A stretch of DNA of 5,605 nt, from positions 1-5,605 of the forward strand of contig JACPQI010000178.1 in NCBI GenBank assembly GCA_016190545.1. The letters run 5' to 3'. The translations under genes were made by a program, and so were the position numbers. This DNA comes from Chloroflexota bacterium. GTDB lineage: Bacteria; Chloroflexota; Dehalococcoidia; SHYB01; JACPQI01. The notes beneath the pieces are model-generated. The model worked only from the letters and a program-made list of their open reading frames with translations. It was not told the DNA's origin and made no database searches. Positions 1 through 4,462 of the stretch are shown here, piece after piece (the stretch's first letter is position 1; every line of letters begins with the position of its first letter).

Positions 1-270
1 ACGGTGAAGCCTAATCCGTGCCTGGCCCCCCTTAAAACGCCCCCGTTCTATGGCCTTCGCATTTATCTCAGCAGCAGTGGGACCAAGTCCGGCCTTGTCA
101 TAGACGAGCATGCCAGGGTGAAGAACGTGGACGGGGAGGCGATTCTCGGACTGTATGCATGCCCCAACGCAGCCGCCCACGTGGCGGTGGGCAAGGCGCT
201 GACCAGTGGCATGACACTTTCCCAGAGCACTACGTTTGGCCACCTGGCGGCGCTGGACATGACAAGATAG
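1..270 (+). CDS. FAD-dependent flavoprotein (fumarate reductase / ketosteroid dehydrogenase-like), C-terminal fragment
   Basis: The reading frame is open from base 1, so the gene starts upstream and only its last 89 residues are here; full-length relatives are usually around 450-550 residues. The visible part has the C-terminal signature of the succinate dehydrogenase/fumarate reductase flavoprotein superfamily: a GTKxGLVIDEHARV strand, then VDGEAILGLYA, an Asn-Ala-Ala segment and TLSQSTTFGHLAAL. In relatives this part closes the FAD site and adds to the substrate pocket. Two usual features are altered: the common AGN before the helix reads CPN, and the glycine-rich GGGATLGPALTFG-type loop reads TSGMTLSQSTTFG, so the substrate may differ from the steroid and fumarate enzymes. 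The end lies 27 bases before the RidA-like gene, which suggests co-transcription. The substrate cannot be told from this fragment. An in-frame GTG at base 4 is not a credible start. Confidence 0.8.
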   Translation, partial: TVKPNPCLAPLKTPPFYGLRIYLSSSGTKSGLVIDEHARVKNVDGEAILGLYACPNAAAHVAVGKALTSGMTLSQSTTFGHLAALDMTR

Positions 271-297
271 CCTAGCAACAAGAATCAAGAGAAATCA

Positions 298-678
298 ATG
301 CCAGTCCAACGAGTCAATCCTCAAGGCATCGTCCCAAGCATCGGAATGCACCATACTGTCAGAGCAGGAAACACGCTCTATATCTCTGGACAGGTGGCCA
401 TGGACGACCAGGGCAATCTGGTAGGCCCCGGTGACGTAGAAGCACAGTTGCGCCAGGTATACAGGAACTTGGACAATTGTCTCCGCGCTCACGGGGGCGC
501 CCTTGAAAACATTGTCAGCACCACCACCTATCTCGCTGACCGCGCTTTCCGTCCAGCACTGCACAAGCTTCGGAAAGAGATGTTCGGAGACCGCGGGCCT
601 GCAAACACAACCGTCGTAGCCCAGCTTGGCCTTCCCGGACTACTGGTGGAGATTCAAGCCATCGCCTGGATTGAGTAA
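298..678 (+). CDS. RidA-family (YjgF/YER057c/UK114) protein lacking the catalytic Arg
   Basis: This is a complete 126-residue protein of typical Rid-family length. The family forms trimers with an active site between subunits, and classical RidA hydrolyses reactive enamine/imine intermediates in the cytosol. Family marks are NTLYISGQVAMD (residues 25-36), the NLDNCLRAHGGALENIV helix-turn (57-73), TTYLAD (76-81) and a C-terminal PAN...VEIQAIAWIE strand (101-126). Aligned by eye to E. coli RidA, Arg105 is Asn103 here, while Glu120 is kept as Glu118. Without that Arg, classical 2-aminoacrylate deaminase activity is unlikely, and it fits the Rid groups found in catabolic operons. The ATG follows a weak AGAG purine stretch. 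It lies between an FAD flavoprotein and an LLM oxidoreductase. By hand count about 61% of codons end in G or C, against about 86% in the first 100 codons of the next gene. Confidence 0.9.
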   Translation: MPVQRVNPQGIVPSIGMHHTVRAGNTLYISGQVAMDDQGNLVGPGDVEAQLRQVYRNLDNCLRAHGGALENIVSTTTYLADRAFRPALHKLRKEMFGDRGPANTTVVAQLGLPGLLVEIQAIAWIE

Positions 679-733
679 CACCTGAACCTGACATAGAGCA
701 ACAAGCGGCGTGCTCCATAAAGGAGATCGCCTA

Positions 734-743
734 AAGAAGGGGG
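734..743 (+). promoter_or_regulatory. Shine-Dalgarno that sets the LLM oxidoreductase start
   Basis: An AAGAAGGGGG purine run ends 5 bases before ATG 749, which makes that ATG the likely start rather than the in-frame GTG at 710. A second strong run, AAAGGAGAT at 719-727, lies too far upstream for ATG 749 and has no start codon at proper distance after it. Confidence 0.6.
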
Positions 744-748
744 TTGTC

Positions 749-1777
749 ATGAAGTTCGGAACGATCCTACTGTGGGGTGATGACTTTCAGGCCTATGTCC
801 GGCGGCTGAAGCTGGCCGACGAACTGGGCTACGACCTCATCGGCGTGGGCGACTCCCAATCGGTCTACCGCGACCTCTATGTAGCCCTGGCCGTCGCCGC
901 TCAGCACACGTCGAGGGCCGTCATCGGGCCCCTGGTCACCAACCCCGTCACCCGCCATCCCGCCGTCACCGCCAGCGCCATCGCCACTATCGATGAGCTG
1001 TCGCACGGGCGCGCCCTGCTGGGTATCGGCACCGGCGGGAGCGCCGTCTTGGCCATTTCAGAAGAGATGGCGACCCAGGCCTCCATACGGGAGTACATCA
1101 TCGCGCTCCGCCAGATCCTTCAGGGCAAGACCGCCCAGTGGCAGGAAAAGGCCATCCACACGCAGTGGGTGAAACGCCCCATCCCGGTGCACCTCTCCGC
1201 CTACGGCGCCAAGGCCATGCGGCTGGCGGGCGAGGTTGCGGACGGCGTCATCATCGCCTCGTCGTCGCACCCCACCGTGCTCAAGGAATGCCTGGAGCAG
1301 GTCCACCAGGGAGCGCAGGCGGCGGGCCGCGACCCTGCAAGCATCGATGTCTGGATCATGGTCAGAGGCTCGGTGCGCGACACTCGGGCGGAGGCGCTGG
1401 CCGACATCAAGGCCCTCATGGCGAGCGCCGCCAAACACGCCTTCCGCTCCCCCATGCACAGGAGAGGCCTGTCACCGGAGATGGAAGGCAAAGTCGCCGA
1501 ACTGCGCAAGCGCTATCAGGTGCGGGAACATGTGATGTTCAAGGGCAGCAACGCAAAACTCATCGATGAGCTCGGCCTCACGGAGCTTCTCGCCGACCGG
1601 CTGAGCGTCGCCGGGACGCCGGAGGAGTGCAAGGCGAAGCTGCGCGCTATCAGGGACGCCGGGGTGAACCAGGTCATCATCCCCGCCGTCGAGGGAGACC
1701 CGGACAACTGCATACGACGCTTCGCCACGGAGGTGTTCCCCGAGTTCCGGACGCCCGCTACGGCCGGGAAGCGCTGA
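749..1777 (+). CDS. LLM-class (luciferase-like / Mer-like) flavin- or F420-dependent oxidoreductase
   Basis: This 342-residue protein has the usual length of the luciferase-like monooxygenase superfamily, a TIM barrel that binds FMN or coenzyme F420 and carries out oxygenation or hydride transfer. Visible marks are the N-terminal MKFGTILLWGDD strand, LADELGYDLIGVGDS (residues 22-36), a VTNPVTRHPAVTASAIATIDELSHGR segment split over residues 64-88, then LGIGTGGSAV (91-100) and the PIPVHLSAYGAKAMRLAGEVADGVII block (145-169). The last two resemble the F420-dependent Mer/methylene-H4MPT reductase branch more than bacterial luciferase, but sequence alone does not separate FMN from F420. It ends with a VAGTPEECKAKLRAIRDAG segment and a short polar tail. 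The start at 749 follows a good ribosome site; an in-frame GTG at 710 would add 13 residues. The next gene begins 25 bases on. The substrate is unknown; the neighbouring flavoprotein and Rid protein suggest an oxidative breakdown route. Confidence 0.9.
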   Translation: MKFGTILLWGDDFQAYVRRLKLADELGYDLIGVGDSQSVYRDLYVALAVAAQHTSRAVIGPLVTNPVTRHPAVTASAIATIDELSHGRALLGIGTGGSAVLAISEEMATQASIREYIIALRQILQGKTAQWQEKAIHTQWVKRPIPVHLSAYGAKAMRLAGEVADGVIIASSSHPTVLKECLEQVHQGAQAAGRDPASIDVWIMVRGSVRDTRAEALADIKALMASAAKHAFRSPMHRRGLSPEMEGKVAELRKRYQVREHVMFKGSNAKLIDELGLTELLADRLSVAGTPEECKAKLRAIRDAGVNQVIIPAVEGDPDNCIRRFATEVFPEFRTPATAGKR

Positions 1778-1802
1778 CGAAGACCCGTTCTGAAAGGCGC
1801 GT

Positions 1803-2069
1803 ATGGCAGTCGTGTTCATTCCCTCTCTCCTGCGCCCCCTGACGGGCGGCGCCGAGCAGGTGCGCGCGCCCGGGGCCACGCTACGCCAGGTTATCAACAA
1901 CCTGGAGGCCCGTTATCCTGGTGTCAAATCGCATCTTGTGGACGAACTGGGGCGAATGCAGCCCGGCATGGTGGCGGCCATCGACGGCGAGACCAACCAC
2001 CTGGGCTTGCTGGAGTCGGTGGGCGAAGACTCAGAGGTCCACTTCATCCCGGCGGTGGGCGGCGGCTAG
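1803..2069 (+). CDS. CysO-like MoaD/ThiS-family ubiquitin-fold sulfur carrier protein
   Basis: This is an 88-residue beta-grasp protein ending in PAVGGG. MoaD, ThiS and CysO carry a terminal diglycine that is adenylated by an E1-like enzyme and turned into a thiocarboxylate sulfur donor. From memory, it matches mycobacterial CysO best: IPSLLRPLTGG at the N terminus, GATLRQVINNLEARYPG (residues 24-40) and the IPAVGGG end. CysO delivers sulfur to O-phosphoserine through CysM and is released by the JAMM protease Mec. None of those partners is visible in this window, so cysteine synthesis, molybdopterin or another sulfur transfer all remain open. A GAAAGG site (1792-1797) sits 5 bases before the ATG. 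It follows the LLM oxidoreductase by 25 bases and is probably the last gene of the operon, since the next gene converges on it from the other strand. Confidence 0.85.
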   Translation: MAVVFIPSLLRPLTGGAEQVRAPGATLRQVINNLEARYPGVKSHLVDELGRMQPGMVAAIDGETNHLGLLESVGEDSEVHFIPAVGGG

Positions 2070-2123
2070 AACTCGCCTGGCTTTGTTGAAATCGTAATAG
2101 GAAGGTGCAGGGATTCTGGACCG

Positions 2124-2150
2124 GCCCTTAGGGCAATGGCCCCTTGCCCT
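2124..2150. repeat. Overlapping inverted repeats at the 3' end of the SemiSWEET gene
   Basis: AGGGCAA (2130-2136) and TTGCCCT (2144-2150) form a perfect 7-bp stem with a 7-base loop. GCCCT-T-AGGGC (2124-2134) forms a competing one. Both overlap the SemiSWEET stop region, between two converging genes. No T-run follows on either strand, so an intrinsic terminator is only a weak possibility. Confidence 0.4.
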
Positions 2151-2409
2151 GCCCGTACCGCATTTTGGCGATGACCAGGAATAACACCAGCAGAAAGGTG
2201 AGGGCGTTCCACACCACGATGGGCCATAGCTGCTCTACGATGCCGTAGAGGAACCACAGCCCCACGCCGCTGAGGAAGAGCAGCGTGAAGGACAGGCTGA
2301 GATCGCGGGCGCTCTTCAGCCTATAGACCCTGACGATCTGGGGCACAAAGCCAAAGCTGGTAAGGGCGCCAGCCAGGAAGCCGGTCGTCGCGCTCCACTC
2401 CATGCTCAT
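2128..2409 (-). CDS. SemiSWEET-type sugar transporter (single PQ-loop/MtN3 repeat)
   Basis: This 93-residue integral membrane protein has three predicted spans: about residues 7-26, 38-58 and 61-82. That is one MtN3/SWEET repeat, as in bacterial SemiSWEETs, which form homodimers and move sugars such as sucrose or glucose down their gradient. The PQ motif is Pro23-Gln24 in SFGFVPQIVRVYR, followed by the family's LKSARDLSLSF turn. Trp52 and Asn68 are spaced 16 apart, as are the sugar-contacting Trp and Asn known from Leptospira, Vibrio and E. coli SemiSWEETs. The start ATG (2407-2409) has a GGGAGG site at 2415-2420, 5 bases upstream; an in-frame ATG two codons later is an alternative. It stands alone, converging with the left operon. 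No sugar-use gene is nearby, so the substrate is open. Confidence 0.9.
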   Translation of the reverse strand: MSMEWSATTGFLAGALTSFGFVPQIVRVYRLKSARDLSLSFTLLFLSGVGLWFLYGIVEQLWPIVVWNALTFLLVLFLVIAKMRYGQGKGPLP

Positions 2410-2454
2410 AGCTTCCTCCCGATGATGAATCGGCGCTGGCGCATAGCCCTACCT

Positions 2455-2483
2455 ATCATACAAGCAGGTCTTGCTTTCGGAAA
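2455..2483 (-). promoter_or_regulatory. Possible sigma70 promoter for the SemiSWEET gene
   Basis: Read on the minus strand, TATGAT (2460-2455) matches the -10 consensus in 5 of 6 bases. A poor -35, TTTCCG (2483-2478), lies 17 bases upstream. It would give a leader of roughly 40 bases ending at the GGGAGG ribosome site. The -35 is weak, so this is tentative. Confidence 0.3.
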
Positions 2484-2489
2484 GAGCAA

Positions 2490-2509
2490 CCCCGCCTTCA
2501 GAGGCGGGG
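2490..2509 (-). terminator. Strong GC hairpin, likely terminator of the small membrane-protein gene
   Basis: CCCCGCCT (2490-2497) and AGGCGGGG (2502-2509) form a perfect 8-bp stem with a TCAG tetraloop. On the minus strand the stem starts 46 bases past the stop of the 41-residue gene and is followed by TTGCTCTTT, a broken T-run acceptable for an intrinsic terminator. On the + strand the tail CCTGTCCTTTCTC is no better, and no + gene ends nearby. A leader structure for SemiSWEET is less likely, because the candidate SemiSWEET promoter lies downstream of it. Confidence 0.45.
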
Positions 2510-2555
2510 CCTGTCCTTTCTCAACATTGCAAGAGAGCGTTTGGTCTATGGGACC

Positions 2556-2681
2556 CTATGACCCTCCAATGCGCAGGTACCCGCCCATGCCCAACAGCGC
2601 CGCCAGGACAAATATCAGGGACTGCAGGATGAACACTTTCACCTTGAGAGAGCCAGCGCTACGGCGTGTTGCGTGCATCAT
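2556..2681 (-). CDS. Small single-span membrane protein (41 aa), unknown function
   Basis: This is a short frame with a strong translation start. AGGAGG (2687-2692) sits 5 bases before ATG 2679-2681, and a second ATG follows at once. The 41-residue product has a positively charged N-terminal stretch (Arg6, Arg7, Lys13, Lys15), then one hydrophobic segment from about residue 16 to 36 (VFILQSLIFVLAALLGMGGY), then Leu-Arg-Ile-Gly-Gly-Ser. The layout suits a membrane protein with its N terminus inside the cell. I recognise no family. The frame starts just after a foldable leader (2695-2754) and is followed by a GC hairpin (2490-2509), so it may be its own transcription unit; it could also be read together with SemiSWEET, 146 bases on. 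Its being real rests on the ribosome site, the clean membrane span and the lack of any competing gene. Confidence 0.6.
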   Translation of the reverse strand: MMHATRRSAGSLKVKVFILQSLIFVLAALLGMGGYLRIGGS

Positions 2682-2694
2682 GTCCCCCTCCTAA

Positions 2695-2754
2695 GCGCAC
2701 CAACACCCTGTCGCTGTGCAGGTGCCGTGAGCAGCGTGTGCAAAGGGTGTGCGC
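2695..2754 (-). promoter_or_regulatory. Foldable leader directly upstream of the small membrane-protein gene
   Basis: GCGCAC (2695-2700) pairs with GTGCGC (2749-2754), ACCCT (2705-2709) with AGGGT (2744-2748) and CGCTG (2712-2716) with CAGCG (2732-2736). This gives 16 nested base pairs with a 4-base bulge, ending 2 bases from the AGGAGG site of the 41-residue gene. It could be a structured 5' leader that affects translation, or a cruciform in DNA. No known riboswitch class is recognised. Confidence 0.4.
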
Positions 2755-2862
2755 CCAACACTCTTAGGCTAGCGCAAAGGAGAGAAAATGTCCAGCGGGT
2801 AGCGCTCAGTGATCTAGGTCTGTAAACCCCATATGCTTCCGCCCTGCGACAGACTCAGAGCC

Positions 2863-2928
2863 CGCCCTGAGTCCATCGAAGGGCGAACGGAACAAAAATC
2901 CGTTCGTGGTGAGCCTGTCGAACCACGA
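2863..2928. repeat. Head-to-head pair of REP-like palindromes
   Basis: Unit 1 is CGCCCT (2863-2868) / AGGGCG (2880-2885); unit 2 is TCGTGGT (2904-2910) / ACCACGA (2922-2928). Both stems enclose an 11-base loop of the same form, GAGnnnnTCGA. The units are inverted around a third perfect palindrome, CGAACGGA (2884-2891) and TCCGTTCG (2899-2906), with an A-rich ACAAAAA spacer. From memory, the TTCGTGGTGAGC...GTCGAACCAC and GCCCTGAGC...TCGAAGGGC forms are dispersed intergenic repeats in many GC-rich bacteria. It lies between the small membrane-protein gene and the end of hpf, a usual place for such elements. Confidence 0.75.
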
Positions 2929-2948
2929 TCCCGCTTCCAGGCGTGCTC

Positions 2949-2967
2949 TGGCGGCGTCTTGCCGCCA
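2949..2967 (-). terminator. GC stem-loop just downstream of hpf
   Basis: TGGCGGC (2949-2955) and GCCGCCA (2961-2967) form a perfect 7-bp stem with a 5-base loop. On the minus strand it starts 33 bases past the hpf stop. The tail AGAGCACG has no T-run, so it may act as a 3'-end stabiliser or a weak or factor-assisted terminator rather than a classical one. Confidence 0.35.
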
Positions 2968-3000
2968 CGGGGCCAATGGGGCTAAGGAGCAACGGCCCGG

Positions 3001-3570
3001 TTATTTTCCCCTGCCAGCGGGCTCGATGAGCCCGTAGCCACCGCCCTTCCTCTTGTAGACCACGTTGTACTGGTTGGAGTCGGCATTGTAGAAGAAAAAG
3101 AAGCCATGGCCCAACAGCTCCATCTGCTCAATGGCCTCGTCGGTGGGCATGGGCTTGATGGCGAAGGTCTTGCGACGCAGGACCACGTTCTCATCCTCGC
3201 TCGGGGCCTCCGCCTCCAGAGGCGCCGCGCCCCGGCGCCGGGGGCTGGCCGTGATCGCCTCTCGTCGCCTCTCCACGCTGACCTTCTCCCGATAGCGTTT
3301 GAGCTGCCGCTGAATAGCGTCCTTCGCCGCATCGATGGCGGTGTGGACATCGCCCGCCCGCTCCTGGGCACGGATGAGGGTGCCGTCCACGTTCAGCGTC
3401 ACCTGGACCACCACCCGCTTCTCCGCCGCCCTGGTCGACTCATGGTCCACCTCCACCTCAACCGACCGAACCTTAGGCGCCTGACGGTCCACCCAACGGA
3501 ACTTCTTCTCGATATAGGCCCGCACTTGGTCGTGCAATTCCGTATGGCGGATGTTGATGTTCAGTACCAT
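3001..3570 (-). CDS. hpf: Ribosome hibernation promoting factor, long form
   Basis: The 189-residue length and two-domain layout are those of long HPF, which binds the 30S decoding region and pairs 70S ribosomes into inactive 100S dimers in starved or stationary cells. Residues 1 to about 105 are the S30AE/YfiA-type ribosome-binding domain: NINIRHTELHDQVRAYIEKKF at the N terminus, then VEVEV, VVVQVTLNVDG, and the helix AGDVHTAIDAAKDAIQRQLKRYR. A charged, Pro/Ala-rich linker (about 100-128) leads to the C-terminal dimerisation domain, marked by VVLRRKTFAIKPMPTDEAIEQMELLGHGFFFFYNADSN split across residues 129-166, then QYNVVYKRKGGGYGLIEP. AGGAGG (3575-3580) sits 4 bases before the ATG. It lies 86 bases after comF on the same strand, a common pairing in bacteria. 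A TATAAT in the gap suggests it can also be transcribed alone. Confidence 0.95.
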   Translation of the reverse strand: MVLNINIRHTELHDQVRAYIEKKFRWVDRQAPKVRSVEVEVDHESTRAAEKRVVVQVTLNVDGTLIRAQERAGDVHTAIDAAKDAIQRQLKRYREKVSVERRREAITASPRRRGAAPLEAEAPSEDENVVLRRKTFAIKPMPTDEAIEQMELLGHGFFFFYNADSNQYNVVYKRKGGGYGLIEPAGRGK

Positions 3571-3626
3571 GCGTCCTCCTCGTCGTCCGGCTGCCTCGAT
3601 GCGGCTTCGGGGCCAAACGGGTGTTG

Positions 3627-3632
3627 ATTATA
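3627..3632 (-). promoter_or_regulatory. Candidate -10 box of an hpf-proximal promoter
   Basis: Read on the minus strand this is a perfect TATAAT, inside the 86-base gap between comF and hpf, giving a leader of about 50 bases. No good -35 is seen at 16-18 bases upstream, so activation by a regulator or an alternative sigma factor would be needed if it is real. Confidence 0.4.
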
Positions 3633-3656
3633 CAGAAGAGCCAGTCCCCACTGCCT

Positions 3657-4364
3657 TCACACTTCCCGTGCGACGGTCACAGCAAACACGGAGGCGCATC
3701 CCGCCTCCTTCAGGACCAGAGCGCACTCGCTCAGCGTCGAACCGGTGGTGCAGACGTCATCGACGAGCAGCACCCGCGCGCCGGGAAGCGCGCCAACGAC
3801 GGCAAAGGCGCTCTGTACGTTGCGCTGCCGCTCCTCACGCGTACTTGAGGTGGCCTGGGGGCTGGTGGCCCGGACCCGGCGCAAGGCCCGCTCCTCCATC
3901 GGCGCCCGTAAAAGCCGACTGACCCCCCCGCCCAGCAACGCAGCCTGATTATAGCCGCGCTCCCGCACCCGCCCAGGGTGCATGGGCACCGGCAGCACTA
4001 CGTCCACGCCAGGGAAGTGCTTCTCCGCCAGCCTCGCCAGCTCCTGGCCGAACAACGGCGCCAAGGCCTTGAGGTTGTGGTACTTGAACTGCCGAACGCC
4101 TTCCTTCACCACGCCATCGTAGGCGAAGACCGAGCGGACGGCGTCTACAGCCAGCGGCGCGCGCGCGCAGTGGCCGCAACGCTCGGCCCCGGCGGTAGGC
4201 TCGCAGCAGACGGCGCAGTAAGGTGGTTCCAAGCGCCGGGCCGTAGCCAAACAAGCTGGGCAGAGGAAGAAGCCCTCCACACGGCACCCCACGCAGCGCT
4301 GCGGGAACAGGAGATCGAGCGCTCCCTGCCAGGCGCTCCGGGCTGTCGCCAAGACCGCTGTCAC
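3657..4364 (-). CDS. comF: ComF family protein (zinc finger plus phosphoribosyltransferase-like domain)
   Basis: The 235-residue length is usual for ComF/GntX-type proteins. The N-terminal part has Cys pairs CxxC at 24/27, 35/38, 50/53 and 63/66, consistent with zinc binding. The remainder is a type I phosphoribosyltransferase-like fold: PVPMHPGRVRERGYNQAALL in the middle is the family signature, and VLLVDDVCTTGSTLSEC near the C terminus is the PRPP-binding loop. ComF proteins support natural DNA uptake in several bacteria, probably handling the incoming strand in the cytoplasm, but many are annotated outside competent species. The start is GTG at 4362-4364, with AGGAG (4370-4374) 5 bases upstream. 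It is followed by hpf in the same direction and diverges from the HAD gene. No other com genes are in this window. Confidence 0.93.
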   Translation of the reverse strand: MTAVLATARSAWQGALDLLFPQRCVGCRVEGFFLCPACLATARRLEPPYCAVCCEPTAGAERCGHCARAPLAVDAVRSVFAYDGVVKEGVRQFKYHNLKALAPLFGQELARLAEKHFPGVDVVLPVPMHPGRVRERGYNQAALLGGGVSRLLRAPMEERALRRVRATSPQATSSTREERQRNVQSAFAVVGALPGARVLLVDDVCTTGSTLSECALVLKEAGCASVFAVTVAREV

Positions 4365-4462
4365 CGCCGCTCCTATCTGACCATGCTACACTATCTCTAG
4401 TATACGGGCATTCTCCGAGGAGCGGGCGCAATCCACAACGCACGTCGTCATTGCACATCGCC
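4365..4462. promoter_or_regulatory. Divergent comF / HAD intergenic region with a possible -10
   Basis: This 98-base gap must hold promoters for both divergent genes. On the minus strand TATACT (4404-4399) is a fair -10 for comF-hpf, with no clear -35. On the + strand CTGACC (4377-4382), 18 bases, TATACG (4401-4406) is a weak candidate for the HAD gene. The two overlap, so mutual interference is possible. Confidence 0.3.

Noticed and set aside
710..748. Earlier GTG start for the LLM oxidoreductase
   Set aside because: It has no ribosome site at proper distance, and the 13 added residues are unlike family N termini; ATG 749 has AAGAAGGGGG 5 bases upstream.
2422..2694. 90-codon open frame on the + strand across the intergenic region
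   Set aside because: It has no convincing ribosome site, the product looks like no protein, and it runs antisense to the better-supported minus-strand 41-residue gene and through the GC hairpin.
2788..2802. ATG-TCC-AGC-GGG-TAG behind a strong AAGGAG (2777-2782), possible leader peptide
   Set aside because: Only four codons, and no gene follows on the + strand for it to regulate; probably chance.
2695..2928. CRISPR array or tRNA/rRNA gene in the intergenic region
   Set aside because: Repeats are palindromic and only two, with no regular direct repeats and spacers; no cloverleaf, CCA end or T-loop was seen.
3106..3627. 173-codon + strand frame opposite hpf
   Set aside because: It is antisense to a clear hpf; low-complexity Leu/Arg-rich translation.
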